This document shows positions 46,940 through 56,932 of a stretch of 64,000 nt of DNA, one piece after another. Below the pieces are notes generated by a model. The model was not told the origin of the DNA, searched no databases, and was given only the letters and a program-made list of their open reading frames with translations. The position numbers and the translations under genes were made by a program. This stretch comes from Winogradskyella sp. (GTDB lineage Bacteria; Bacteroidota; Bacteroidia; Flavobacteriales; Flavobacteriaceae). Where the stretch lies: positions 1-64,000 of the forward strand of contig NZ_JANQIM010000021.1 in assembly GCF_028282165.1 (NCBI RefSeq), written 5' to 3'. Numbering within the stretch: the first letter of the stretch is position 1; each line of letters opens with the position of its first letter.

Positions 46940-48004
46940 CTAATTTAATGAATTTGCAAATGTTTTTTGTTCCTTTATCCAAGCATTAAACTCTTCCTCT
47001 GTTTCAACAACAATCTTCATTTGCATGTTATAATGCGACTTTCCGCAGATTTTATTACATAACAATAGGTAATCAAACTCATATGGCTCTAAAGCTTCTT
47101 CCCCATTTGCAGTTAATTCTTTACTCTTTTCGGCTCTAATTTTATTTATATTTTGAACCTTATCTTTCATATCTTGAGTTTGTCGCATTTCTTCAGTAGT
47201 GACCGTGGGCGTAAAAGCAAATTGTGTAACCATACCTGGAACACAATTCATTTGTGCTCTAAAATGCGGCATGTATGCGGAATGTAATACATCCTGAGAA
47301 CGCATTTTAAATAATACTGGTCGTCCTTTTGGCAAATGAAGTTCAGTTACAATTACATCGTCTTGTGCATTTGGGTCGTCTTCATCCACACCTAAGATGT
47401 TAGCTCTATCTAGATCGATTAATCTCACGTTGGCTTTACCAAGAACATTATCATCCCCACCATATCTAGCTTTCCAGTTAAACTGTTGGGCATATAATTC
47501 TATAATCATTGGATCTTCTTCTTCATCAATCGTCATAATGTCATTCCAAGTAAAAAGACCATATATAATTAGACCTGCCAGAACGATTACAGGTATACCT
47601 GTCCAAACAGCTTCTAAGGTATTGTTATCTGCATAGAATAGTGCTTTTCTTCCTTTTTCTCCTTTGTATTTAAAAGCAAAATAGTGAAGCAAAAATTGAG
47701 TCACTATTTGAACTATAAAAATAACCACCATAGAGATGATCATTAAGTTATCTATTCCTGGTCCATGCTCCGATGCCGAATTAGATACTAGTGGAAGATC
47801 GCCTAGATATATAAAACTTACGATAGTAATGGCATAGATAAAAATTAAAAATCCTATCATTAAATAGCCATTGATTCTATTGTCTTTATCATCCGCAATT
47901 TGTGAATTTGAAGCACCTACTTGGGCTAAATCAAAAATCTTAACCATTTGCCAGAGGGCAATAGCCACAAAAAGTACAATTATAATAGTTAATAAAGCTG
48001 TCAT
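46940..48004 (-). CDS. ctaC: Cytochrome c oxidase subunit II
   Basis: A 354-residue subunit with an extra N-terminal membrane helix and two further helices (about 45-68 and 85-105), then the CuA domain. CuA ligands are seen in HSAYMPHFRAQM (His) and LLCNKICGKSHYNMQM (CxxxC...H..M). No CxxCH is present, so it is a plain aa3-type subunit II without a fused cytochrome c. It lies between ctaD and actF in the operon. Family knowledge: accepts electrons from cytochrome c or, here probably, from ActE/ActA of Alternative Complex III. Confidence 0.95.
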   Translation of the reverse strand: MTALLTIIIVLFVAIALWQMVKIFDLAQVGASNSQIADDKDNRINGYLMIGFLIFIYAITIVSFIYLGDLPLVSNSASEHGPGIDNLMIISMVVIFIVQIVTQFLLHYFAFKYKGEKGRKALFYADNNTLEAVWTGIPVIVLAGLIIYGLFTWNDIMTIDEEEDPMIIELYAQQFNWKARYGGDDNVLGKANVRLIDLDRANILGVDEDDPNAQDDVIVTELHLPKGRPVLFKMRSQDVLHSAYMPHFRAQMNCVPGMVTQFAFTPTVTTEEMRQTQDMKDKVQNINKIRAEKSKELTANGEEALEPYEFDYLLLCNKICGKSHYNMQMKIVVETEEEFNAWIKEQKTFANSLN

Positions 48005-48028
48005 TATCGTTTCTGTTCTATTTTAATA

Positions 48029-49402
48029 TTAATAATGAAAGTGTTTGCTTTCTTTCATAAATGGGTTTCCTTTTGCTAATAATGGCGCCTTTCCTAAAGC
48101 CGTAAATACTACAAGTAAGAAAAGACCTCCAAACAACAGTATAGCGCCAATTTCTGGCATACCGATAAACCATCTGTCTACTACTGTAGCTGGCATAATC
48201 CAGTTGAATACATCTAGGTAATGTCCGCAAAGAATTATAATTCCGGTCATAATCACAAACCAGTTAATTCGCTTGTAATCGCTATTCATTAATAATAGCA
48301 GTGGGAAAATGAAATTCAAGGCTAGCATTCCAAAGAATGGTAACTTATAATGCTCAATTCGTGTAACGAAGTAAGTGACCTCTTCTGGAATGTTTGAATA
48401 CCAGATTAACATAAATTGAGAGAACCATAAATATGTCCAGAATATACTAATACCAAACATAAATTTTGCTAAATCATGGATATGGCTATCATTAACAAAT
48501 TCTAATAAGCCTTTAGATTTTAGGTAGATGGTTATCATTGCTATTACGGTAATACCACTTACAAACATACTTGCGAATACATACCAACCGAATAATGTAC
48601 TAAACCAGTGTGGATCAACACTCATTACCCAATCCCAAGCCATCATAGATTCTGTGTAGATATAGAAAACTAAGAACGCTGCTGAGATTCTAAAGTTCTT
48701 TTTAAAGTTTTTATTGTCGTCAGCGCTATCCTGAGCAATGGAGAATTTTCTTGAGAAATGTCTATACAATGCCCAGCCAGAGATAAAAATTATACCTCTT
48801 ACGATAAACCAGGTCATATTAAGGTAGCCCGATTTCCCTTGAATCAATTTATCGTGCTCAACAACTTCTGGGTTCATCCAAACAAAAATGTTATAATGGC
48901 CTATAGTGCCAGAAGCAACTGCTATTAGAAGTACAATTATAGCACCGGGTAACATGTAAGCCGTAATACCTTCCATTACTCTGAACAAGACTGGAGACCA
49001 GCCTGCCTGAGATGCATATTGAATAGCGTAAAATGCCAATACACCAAGTGCAATCATAAAGAAAAAGAATGCGCCAACATACAATGCTGCCCAAGGTCTG
49101 TTATGAATTTGGTGCAGTACATGCTCTTCATGACTCATGTGGTGACCTTCATCAGCATGAGCGCCATGAGCTTCGTCATGCGAAGCGCCGTGGTGTCCTT
49201 CTTCGTTATGGCTTTCTCCATGATGATCTGCAGCATGGGCATCACCATGACCATGATGCGCCTCTTCTGCTAGAAGTACCTTTACGTCTTCAACTGTCTT
49301 AACGCTATTGGCTGATAAAAAACCTGAAGTAACACCAATCAAGCCCAGAGCCATCATTATAATGGCAGCTATTCTTAATCGATTTGAAATTTTATATTCC
49401 AT
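48029..49402 (-). CDS. actF: Alternative Complex III subunit ActF
   Basis: A 457-residue membrane protein of the NrfD/PsrC-like ActF family with about ten helices (for example MALGLIGVTSGFL, WAALYVGAFFFFMIALGVLAFY, MTWFIVRGIIFISGWALYRHFS). Oddity: between helix 1 and helix 2 is a loop (about residues 45-95) with 16 histidines. Family knowledge: ActF is one of the two large membrane subunits that house quinol binding and proton pathways together with ActC. Its gene is 25 bases after ctaC in the reverse order of the operon. Confidence 0.92.
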   Translation of the reverse strand: MEYKISNRLRIAAIIMMALGLIGVTSGFLSANSVKTVEDVKVLLAEEAHHGHGDAHAADHHGESHNEEGHHGASHDEAHGAHADEGHHMSHEEHVLHQIHNRPWAALYVGAFFFFMIALGVLAFYAIQYASQAGWSPVLFRVMEGITAYMLPGAIIVLLIAVASGTIGHYNIFVWMNPEVVEHDKLIQGKSGYLNMTWFIVRGIIFISGWALYRHFSRKFSIAQDSADDNKNFKKNFRISAAFLVFYIYTESMMAWDWVMSVDPHWFSTLFGWYVFASMFVSGITVIAMITIYLKSKGLLEFVNDSHIHDLAKFMFGISIFWTYLWFSQFMLIWYSNIPEEVTYFVTRIEHYKLPFFGMLALNFIFPLLLLMNSDYKRINWFVIMTGIIILCGHYLDVFNWIMPATVVDRWFIGMPEIGAILLFGGLFLLVVFTALGKAPLLAKGNPFMKESKHFHY

Positions 49403-49423
49403 TATATAATCTTTATCTAAATC

Positions 49424-49984
49424 TTATTTTTCTAAATCTGCTTTTAGTTTTTCAACATAAGCCACTACTTGCCAACGCTCACTTTCGTTTAATTGGTTAG
49501 CGTATGAACCCATGGTATTTTTACCGTAATAAATAACATGATAAATACTACCTGTGGTGATCGCTCTTCCTGGGTCATCATAACTAGGAACTCCCAATAT
49601 TTTTTCGCGCTCAACCAATTTTCCTTTTCCATTTCCTTTTGTCCCATGGCAAATTCCACAGTAAATGTCGTACAAGATTTTGCCTTCGTCATAATCGACC
49701 ATTGTAGAGTCTAAAGGACTCACTAAATTTGTCTTTGCCTCTTCATAGCCTTCATTAGTATCCTCAATTTCATAAGGCATAAAATCACCTCTTGGAATAG
49801 TACCTTCGGCTGGTAATTGTGCCTCAACGCCATTTGCAAAGGCATCTGACTCTTGATAAGTTTCATAGCCAACAGGCTCATACATGTTAGGCATGTATTG
49901 ATAGTTTGGCCTAGAATTCTTTTGGCAAGACACGAAACCTACCAACATTACTAATACTGCGATATATTTTAATGCTATTTTCAT
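49424..49984 (-). CDS. actE: Alternative Complex III monohaem cytochrome c subunit ActE
   Basis: A 186-residue lipoprotein-type cytochrome: signal MKIALKYIAVLVMLVGFVSC with lipidated Cys, then a class I cytochrome c domain with YCGICHGTKGNGKG (haem c site) and the distal Met in NTMGSYANQL. Start ATG 49984 is one base after the actD stop. An upstream TTG (50011) would overlap actD and is rejected. Family knowledge: ActE carries electrons from ActA to the oxidase. Confidence 0.93.
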   Translation of the reverse strand: MKIALKYIAVLVMLVGFVSCQKNSRPNYQYMPNMYEPVGYETYQESDAFANGVEAQLPAEGTIPRGDFMPYEIEDTNEGYEEAKTNLVSPLDSTMVDYDEGKILYDIYCGICHGTKGNGKGKLVEREKILGVPSYDDPGRAITTGSIYHVIYYGKNTMGSYANQLNESERWQVVAYVEKLKADLEK

Positions 49985-49985
49985 A

Positions 49986-50525
49986 CTAATGTGCATCTTC
50001 GTCTTTATCAACTAAATTTATTTCAACTGCTCCTGTTTTCTGTAACAATGACGTTAATTCATTCTCATTGTCATGAACAGCAATTTCCATCAAGAAATGA
50101 TCATCTGTTGTTCTTGGGTCTGGATTCTCAGCTTTCTTAAATGGCCACATTCTACTTCTTAAATAAAATGTAATTACCATTAAATGCGCCGCAAAAAATA
50201 CGGTAAGCTCAAACATAATTGGTACAAAAGCGGGCATATTCTCTAAATAACTAAAGCTTGGTTTACCTCCTATATCTTGAGGCCAATCTTTAATCATGAT
50301 GAAATTCATCATAACAATAGCTACTGTTAAACCAACGCAGCCATACATAAACGATGTAATTGCAATACGTGTTGGTGCTAAGCCCATGGCCTTGTCCAAC
50401 CCATGAACAGGAAAAGGCGTATATATTTCTTCGATGTGATGTTTTTCGGCCTTTACCTTTTTTACGGCAGACATTAAAACATCATCATCTGTATAAATAG
50501 CATGAATTACTTTTGAAGCTTCCAT
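49986..50525 (-). CDS. actD: Alternative Complex III subunit ActD (DUF3341)
   Basis: A 179-residue protein with two helices (about 58-77 and 98-120) and the DUF3341 pattern VIHAIYTDDDVLMSAVKKVK...IEEIYTPFPVHGLDKAMGL...HFLMEIAVHD. Family knowledge: a small membrane subunit that stabilises the ActC-ActB contact. Nine bases from actC. Confidence 0.93.
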   Translation of the reverse strand: MEASKVIHAIYTDDDVLMSAVKKVKAEKHHIEEIYTPFPVHGLDKAMGLAPTRIAITSFMYGCVGLTVAIVMMNFIMIKDWPQDIGGKPSFSYLENMPAFVPIMFELTVFFAAHLMVITFYLRSRMWPFKKAENPDPRTTDDHFLMEIAVHDNENELTSLLQKTGAVEINLVDKDEDAH

Positions 50526-50533
50526 ATACTATA

Positions 50534-52273
50534 TTAGTTATTTAATAAATTCTTTGCTTGCCCTGCCCAATCATCGCGCTCTGCCCTTCCTGGGAAAGAC
50601 CCTGTGATTGAATCTAACAAATCATATTCTCTTTTTGTCATCTTACTTACCTGTAAGAATGTGTATATACCAATACTGTTAAGTACCTCTTCCATTTTAG
50701 GACCTACACCATTAATCTTCTTAAGATCATCGGCAGTTTCTGATGCTGCATCAAACGATCCTATCGTTCCCAATAAATCGCTAACTTTTTCAGAATTATC
50801 AACCGAATCATTTGAACTCGATTCTGTGATTATTGCAGCTGCTCCAACATTAGAAGTTCTTTCGTCGGCTCCTGTGCCCACTAAACTTTCACCGCTTTCT
50901 CTTAAACGCTTATATCGCTCACCTGATGACTTTAAAATTGTCTTTACCTCTGCTTGTGCAATTACAGGGAATGTTCTCGAGTACAATAAGAATAATACAA
51001 AAAAGAATCCTATGGTTCCGATAAAGATTCCTATATCCACAAATGTTGGTGAGAACATCGTCCATGATGATGGTAAGTAATCTCTATGTAACGACGTTAC
51101 GATAATTACAAAACGCTCAAACCACATCCCTATGTTTACTACAATTGAGATAAAGAATGAGAACATAATGCTTGTTCTAAGTTTCTTAAACCACATAAAC
51201 TGAGGCGAGAATACGTTACAGGTCATCATTGCCCAGTAAGCCCACCAGTAAGGACCAGTTGCTCTGTTTAAGAATGCATACTGTTCATATTCTACTCCAG
51301 AGTACCAAGCTATAAATAACTCAGTGATATAAGCCACACCCACTATTGAACCCGTAATCATGATAACGATGTTCATTAACTCAATGTGCTGTACTGTAAT
51401 ATAGTCTTCAAGGTTACATACTTTTCTCATGATAATAAGAAGTGTATTTACCATAGCAAATCCTGAGAAAATTGCACCTGCAACGAAATACGGTGGGAAA
51501 ATCGTAGTATGCCAACCTGGTATAACTGATGTGGCAAAATCAAACGATACAATGGTATGTACAGAAAGTACAAGAGGTGTTGCTAAACCAGCTAGTACCA
51601 ATGATACTTCTTCAAAACGTTGCCAATCTTTTGCTCTACCTGACCATCCGAAACTTAATAAAGAATATATTTTCTTTTGGAAGGGCTTAACTGCTCTATC
51701 CCTGATCATAGCGAAATCTGGCAACAATCCTGTCCACCAGAATACTAAGGATACTGATAAATATGTAGAAATTGCAAATACGTCCCAAAGTAATGGCGAA
51801 TTAAAGTTAACCCATAACGACCCAAATTGGTTAGGGATTGGCAATACCCAATATGCTAACCATGGACGACCCATGTGAATAATCGGAAATAGACCCGCTT
51901 GTATTACCGAGAAAATCGTCATCGCTTCAGCAGAACGGTTAATTGCCATTCTCCACTTTTGACGGAAAAGTAAAAGTACTGCAGAAATAAGTGTCCCTGC
52001 ATGACCAATACCAACCCACCAAACGAAGTTAGTAATATCCCAGGCCCAGTTTACGGTCTTATTAAGACCCCAAACTCCAATACCAGTTGAAATGGTGTAA
52101 ATAATACAACCTATTCCCCAAAGGAATGCAACCAAAGAGATGTTGAAAACTATCCACCAAGCTTTGTTTGCTTTGCCTTCTACCGGTCTTGCTACGTCTA
52201 CGGTAACATCGTGATACGATTTTTCTCCGGTAACTAAAGGTCTTCTAATAGGTGCTTCGTAATGAGACGCCAT
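50534..52273 (-). CDS. actC: Alternative Complex III subunit ActC with C-terminal helix-hairpin-helix domain
   Basis: A 579-residue NrfD/PsrC-type membrane protein with about ten helices (residues 1-460), including HAGTLISAVLLLFRQKWR and YWAMMTCNVFSPQFMWFKKLR. Oddity: after a linker rich in Ser/Asp (about 460-520) it carries a soluble domain with KINGVGPKMEEVLNSIGI and TGSFPGRAERDDWAGQAKNLL (about 523-578), a helix-hairpin-helix pattern of the DUF4332/L21-like type. Family knowledge: ActC binds quinol and is the main membrane subunit. The extra domain is expected in the cytoplasm and its role is unknown. Confidence 0.93.
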   Translation of the reverse strand: MASHYEAPIRRPLVTGEKSYHDVTVDVARPVEGKANKAWWIVFNISLVAFLWGIGCIIYTISTGIGVWGLNKTVNWAWDITNFVWWVGIGHAGTLISAVLLLFRQKWRMAINRSAEAMTIFSVIQAGLFPIIHMGRPWLAYWVLPIPNQFGSLWVNFNSPLLWDVFAISTYLSVSLVFWWTGLLPDFAMIRDRAVKPFQKKIYSLLSFGWSGRAKDWQRFEEVSLVLAGLATPLVLSVHTIVSFDFATSVIPGWHTTIFPPYFVAGAIFSGFAMVNTLLIIMRKVCNLEDYITVQHIELMNIVIMITGSIVGVAYITELFIAWYSGVEYEQYAFLNRATGPYWWAYWAMMTCNVFSPQFMWFKKLRTSIMFSFFISIVVNIGMWFERFVIIVTSLHRDYLPSSWTMFSPTFVDIGIFIGTIGFFFVLFLLYSRTFPVIAQAEVKTILKSSGERYKRLRESGESLVGTGADERTSNVGAAAIITESSSNDSVDNSEKVSDLLGTIGSFDAASETADDLKKINGVGPKMEEVLNSIGIYTFLQVSKMTKREYDLLDSITGSFPGRAERDDWAGQAKNLLNN

Positions 52274-52303
52274 AATTATATAATTGATTCTTTAATTTTA
52301 ATT

Positions 52304-55300
52304 TTATGCTTCAGCTGTATTTCTCACTTTAGTCTGGTACACTACATTTGGTTTTGTACCGACATGCTCTAATAAGTGATATGCTCTATTATCTTCTTTT
52401 AATTCAGCTATTTTACTCTCTTTATCATTAATGTCTCCAAATACCATCGCACCATTTCCACAAGCTGCTGAACATGCTGTTTGGAATTCTCCATCTTTAA
52501 CTGGACGGCCCTCACGCTTGGCATCTAGAATTGTTTTCTGTGTTTTTTGGATACACATAGAACATTTCTCCATCACACCACGAGATCTTACCGTAACATC
52601 AGGGTTGAGTACCATACGTCCTAAATCATCGTTCATGTAGTAATCAAACTCATCATTTTGGCTGTATAAGAACCAATTGAAACGACGTACTTTGTAAGGA
52701 CAGTTGTTAGCACAATATCTTGTACCTACACAACGGTTATACGCCATGTGGTTTTGACCTTGACGACCATGTGCAGTTGCAGCAACAGGACAAACCGTTT
52801 CGCAAGGTGCATGATTACAGTGTTGACACATTACTGGTTGGAAAGCGACTTGCGGATTATCTGCAGGACTCTCCATTTCGCCAAATTCACTTAACGAACT
52901 TCCTAAACCAGAAATATTGTCTTTCTTCTCATTATCGCCCTCAAACGACTCTTGAGATGAATAGTATCTGTCAATACGCAACCAGTGCATATCTCTACTT
53001 CGTCTCATTTCAGACTTTCCAACTACAGGAACATTATTTTCTGCATGACAAGCAATAACACAAGCACCACATCCCGTACAAGCATTTAAGTCAATTGACA
53101 AGTTAAAATGGTGACCTATTGAGCGATCGAATGATTCCCATAAATCTACATCTGGAGAGGTTACAGGAGTTTCTATGTGATCTTTGGATACTTTTGGTAT
53201 AGCATTCCAATATTCTTTATCTTTTGTGTTAAATATCTCTAAGCTCGTTTCCTTAATGATATCTCCACGACCCATTAAGGTATTGTGCAACTGTACACAA
53301 GCGAACTCATGCGTGCCAGAAGATTTCTCAACAGTAACGTTTTGTACCGTATTAAAGTCTTGGTATAATGGATAGGCATTAACGCCTGTTTTCATTTCGT
53401 TTTTAAGTGCATCTGAAGTTCTTCCGTAACCAAATGCCAAACCAACAGAACCTTTAGCCTGACCTGGTTGAATAATGACTGGTACGTTTTCAACAGTAAC
53501 ACCATTAACTGTAACCTTAGCGTAACTACCATTTAAGCCACCATTAGCTACATTTTCATTGGTTAAACCTAATGATTCAGCATCAGCTCTAGACACTGTT
53601 AGATAATTATCCCAACTAGTTCTTGTTATAGGATCTGGGAATTCTTGCAACCATGGATTATTGGCTTGTTGCCCATCACCCATACCTGTTTTGGCATACA
53701 ATGATAATTCCATACCACTAGACTTTGAGGAACTAGCAAGAGCCCTTGCCGCATTTCCGCTTTGGGTTTCGGTTGCTTCTTCATCAGTTTCAGAAGAAGA
53801 CGTATCTTCTGTAGTTCCAGTATCAGCAGACGAAGAACTTACAAAAACACCATCTTGAACAGCTTTATTAAATGAAGTCCCGTCAAGAATTTCTGTTGTC
53901 CAAACAGATTTTAAATAATCTCTATATGATGTGTTATTTCCATTCCATGCCAACAACACTTCCTGAAATTGTTTTGTGTCGAATAATGGGCGAATGGTTG
54001 GCTGCATCATTGAGTAATGACCAGACTTGAATTCAAAATCTCCCCAAGATTCTAGGTTATGGGGTACTGCTGCAATGTAATTGCAATTTGAAGCTGTTTC
54101 GTCGCTCTTCATAGAGAACGCAACAGACAATTCTACTTTATCTAGACCTTCTTTGAAATCTGATGCATTAGGTAAAGTGTACATTGGGTTGACACCATTT
54201 ATGATGAGTGCTCCAACATTACCCATTTTCATATCAGCAATAAGCTGCATCACAGCCTTATCACTTCCTTGTCTAGTTAATATGGTTGTGTCAGTATCGA
54301 ATGCTTTACTACTTAAGTGCTCATTGATTTCTAATGCAACCGTTTGTGCATTAACATCTTGAATGCCAGTAATTACTACAGCATTGCTTCCAGCTTTCTT
54401 TATTTCACTAGCAGCTTTCTGTACAGCTTCTAATATGTTTTCTGGCAAATCAACCGATACTGCACCTCCAACAATGAGACTATGCAATTTTGCCAACACT
54501 TTTCTCTGTTGACTTGGTGTTATTGGCACACGCTTATCTGCATTGGCACCAGTTAATGACATATTTGATTCAAACTGAATATGGCGCGACATTTTACCAT
54601 GATCTGGAATACGCTTTTTGGAATATCCAGACTCAAACCCGCCACCTTGCCAATCGCCTAAGAAATCAGCACCAACTGATACTATGGTCTTTGCTTTGGA
54701 AAAATCATAGTTGGCCATTCCTCTTTTACCGTACTTAGCTTCGTAAGCATCTAAGGTTGCCGATTCTGAAATAGCATCATAAGCCACATGCTTTACATTA
54801 CCATACTTCTCTGTAAACTCAGCAATTAATTTATGAGTTGATGGACTTGGTAATGTTGATGTTAAGAATACAATTTGCTTACCATCTGCCAGTCCGTTTA
54901 ACTTCGAAGTTGTTTCAGACATAAAGGTATCCCAAGAGATTGAAGCACCATCTTTCATTGGTGTTTTTACTCTTAGGTTATCGTATAACCCTAAAACCGA
55001 TGCATGTACTCTGGCATTTGCCATACCATTAGTTGCTGCATCTGTATTATTTTCAATCTTAATTGGTCGTCCCTCTCTGGTCTTCACTAATACACTAGCA
55101 AAATCATAACCATTGGCAATGGTTGTTGCGTAATAATTAGCGACACCAGGAACAATCTCTGTTGGCTGAACCACATAAGGAATCGACTTAATCACTGGAC
55201 CTTCACAAGCTGCCAATGAAGCCGCAGCCGTACTGAATCCAACATACTTTAAGAAATCACGTCGTGATGTTGATGAAGACTCAAGCGCCTGTTTATCACC

Positions 55301-55417
55301 TAAAAACTCATCTGTTGGAATTTCCTCAACAAATTCATTTTGTTGTAGTGTCTCAACAATAGAGCTATTGTCGTTTAGCTCCTCAACACTTTTCCAGTAT
55401 TTCTTGTTTGATGACAT
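52304..55417 (-). CDS. actB: Alternative Complex III Fe-S/molybdopterin-like subunit ActB
   Basis: A 1037-residue subunit. Seen: Tat signal SRRDFLKYVGFSTAAASLAAC (split here at the RR motif); a large molybdopterin-oxidoreductase-like domain (about 60-700) that in this family lacks the cofactor; and a C-terminal ferredoxin-like domain with four cluster motifs: CTGCGACVIACH (about 776), CQHCNHAPCETVCPV (about 862), CANNCPYK (about 904) and CSMCIQ...CSAACGNG (about 952-982). Family knowledge: faces the periplasm and relays electrons from quinol to ActA. Gene order actA-B-C-D-E-F is standard. Confidence 0.94.
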   Translation of the reverse strand: MSSNKKYWKSVEELNDNSSIVETLQQNEFVEEIPTDEFLGDKQALESSSTSRRDFLKYVGFSTAAASLAACEGPVIKSIPYVVQPTEIVPGVANYYATTIANGYDFASVLVKTREGRPIKIENNTDAATNGMANARVHASVLGLYDNLRVKTPMKDGASISWDTFMSETTSKLNGLADGKQIVFLTSTLPSPSTHKLIAEFTEKYGNVKHVAYDAISESATLDAYEAKYGKRGMANYDFSKAKTIVSVGADFLGDWQGGGFESGYSKKRIPDHGKMSRHIQFESNMSLTGANADKRVPITPSQQRKVLAKLHSLIVGGAVSVDLPENILEAVQKAASEIKKAGSNAVVITGIQDVNAQTVALEINEHLSSKAFDTDTTILTRQGSDKAVMQLIADMKMGNVGALIINGVNPMYTLPNASDFKEGLDKVELSVAFSMKSDETASNCNYIAAVPHNLESWGDFEFKSGHYSMMQPTIRPLFDTKQFQEVLLAWNGNNTSYRDYLKSVWTTEILDGTSFNKAVQDGVFVSSSSADTGTTEDTSSSETDEEATETQSGNAARALASSSKSSGMELSLYAKTGMGDGQQANNPWLQEFPDPITRTSWDNYLTVSRADAESLGLTNENVANGGLNGSYAKVTVNGVTVENVPVIIQPGQAKGSVGLAFGYGRTSDALKNEMKTGVNAYPLYQDFNTVQNVTVEKSSGTHEFACVQLHNTLMGRGDIIKETSLEIFNTKDKEYWNAIPKVSKDHIETPVTSPDVDLWESFDRSIGHHFNLSIDLNACTGCGACVIACHAENNVPVVGKSEMRRSRDMHWLRIDRYYSSQESFEGDNEKKDNISGLGSSLSEFGEMESPADNPQVAFQPVMCQHCNHAPCETVCPVAATAHGRQGQNHMAYNRCVGTRYCANNCPYKVRRFNWFLYSQNDEFDYYMNDDLGRMVLNPDVTVRSRGVMEKCSMCIQKTQKTILDAKREGRPVKDGEFQTACSAACGNGAMVFGDINDKESKIAELKEDNRAYHLLEHVGTKPNVVYQTKVRNTAEA

Positions 55418-55444
55418 ATAATTCTGAATTACTTCTTGTTAAAA

Positions 55445-56746
55445 TTAATAATGGCACTTACCACATTCTAGCCCACCCATCTGTGCCGCAGTTAATTGCT
55501 CTACACCATACTTTTTAGATAACTCTTCATGAATCTTTGTATAGTATTCATTGTCCTTAACCTTTACATTGGTCTCTCTGTGACAGTTAATACACCAACC
55601 CATAGTTAATGGCGAGTGTTGGTACATGATTTCCATTTCTTCAACTGGACCATGACAGGTTTGACACTCAACACCAGCCACAGATACGTGCTGTGAGTGG
55701 TTAAAATAAGCAAAGTCTGGTAAGTTATGTATACGAATCCATTTGACTGGTTTTGACTCGCCAGTATATGCTGTTCCATCCCAACCAACGGCCTCATATA
55801 ATTTCTGAATTTCAGCATCGTAATCAACGCCATATTCAGCTTTTCCTTCAGCTAAAGTTTCTGGTGCCACATTTGCAATTGATTTATGACAGTTCATACA
55901 AATATTTAGCGATGGAATCCCTGAGTGCTTACTCACTCTTGCCGAAGAGTGGCAATATTTACAATCGATACCATTGTCACCGGCGTGTATTCTGTGCGAA
56001 TAATGAATTGGTTGCACAGGCTCGTACCCCTGGTCTACACCAACTTGCATAAAATAACCATACACAAAGTAAGCACTTGCCAATAGGAAGAAGATAGCTG
56101 TAACCAATACTAAAAATTGGTTTTCCACAAAGGCTTTCCAGATAGGTTTACCTTTAGTTTCCGCTACTGCCTCAATACCTTTGGCTTCAGCAAAACGATT
56201 TAAAGTACGTTTTACTAAAATCAAGGCCATGGCCAATAAGGCAAATAAGACAGCTAAAGCACCAAGGATTAAATTGTTTGAAATACCGCTGCCAGCAGTT
56301 TCTCCAGTTGCAACTCCTACTTCAGGAGTTGGAGGAAGTGGAGGCGGTTGTGCTGTATACGCCAAAATATCTGAGATATCCTGATCGCTCAATTGTGGAA
56401 ACGCATTCATTGCTGTTTGGTTCCACTCATTGTATATTTTAACCGCATAAGCGTCTCCAGCTTTGATTAAAGCCGAGCTATTTCTTATCCACGCATTTAT
56501 CCATTCTCTATCTAAACCTTCTTCTGCCAATCTTGCTTCGACATTACGGAGCATTGGACCAGTCATGTCTCTATCTAATTTGTGACACGCCGCACAATTG
56601 GCATTGAATAATGATTTTCCGTTTGCTGGATCTCCCGCTTGCGGACCGCCGTCTTGGGCATTAAGTGAGGTTGAAAACGTAAGTAATAAAATAAAACCTA
56701 GACTGAGTATCTTAGAGGTTAAATTTCGGTAGATCACCTGTTTCAT
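55445..56746 (-). CDS. actA: Alternative Complex III multihaem cytochrome c subunit ActA
   Basis: A 433-residue membrane cytochrome. Seen: signal-like N-terminus (about 1-31), a class I cytochrome domain with ANCAACHKLDRDMTGP, two membrane helices (NNLILGALAVLFALLAMALI and FLVLVTAIFFLLASAYFVYG), and five further CxxCH sites: CKYCH, CMNCH, CQTCH, CINCH and CGKCH. That makes six haem c motifs; the subunit is usually described as pentahaem. ATG 56746 is chosen over a further-upstream ATG at 56842, because the -7 element at 56829 lies between them. Confidence 0.92.
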   Translation of the reverse strand: MKQVIYRNLTSKILSLGFILLLTFSTSLNAQDGGPQAGDPANGKSLFNANCAACHKLDRDMTGPMLRNVEARLAEEGLDREWINAWIRNSSALIKAGDAYAVKIYNEWNQTAMNAFPQLSDQDISDILAYTAQPPPLPPTPEVGVATGETAGSGISNNLILGALAVLFALLAMALILVKRTLNRFAEAKGIEAVAETKGKPIWKAFVENQFLVLVTAIFFLLASAYFVYGYFMQVGVDQGYEPVQPIHYSHRIHAGDNGIDCKYCHSSARVSKHSGIPSLNICMNCHKSIANVAPETLAEGKAEYGVDYDAEIQKLYEAVGWDGTAYTGESKPVKWIRIHNLPDFAYFNHSQHVSVAGVECQTCHGPVEEMEIMYQHSPLTMGWCINCHRETNVKVKDNEYYTKIHEELSKKYGVEQLTAAQMGGLECGKCHY

Positions 56747-56828
56747 ATTCTGAGTTGAATTATCTTCTAAACTTTGGTACGATTTTTTCAGACAAATATG
56801 ACATAAGTCATGTTTCCAAAAACTCATG

Positions 56829-56836
56829 CAAAAGTA
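56829..56836 (-). promoter_or_regulatory. Likely -7 element for the act-cox operon
   Basis: TACTTTTG on the minus strand, matching TAnnTTTG, about 83 bases before the actA ATG at 56746. No clear TTG at -33. It excludes the upstream start at 56842. Confidence 0.5.
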
Positions 56837-56932
56837 AGGCATAAAGTCGATTTTAGAAATCTTAGAGAAGTGTTAATATATAATTTATACTAATTCTAAA
56901 TAACATTTTTTAGGCGTTTGCGTTGATTAACA

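Noticed and set aside
49985-50011. Nine-codon extension of ActE using TTG
   Set aside because: It would overlap actD; the ATG at 49984 sits one base after the actD stop and starts a lipoprotein signal.
56747-56842. N-terminal extension of ActA from an ATG at 56842
   Set aside because: The extension lacks a signal sequence, and the likely -7 element at 56829-56836 lies inside it; the ATG at 56746 starts a normal signal-like segment.
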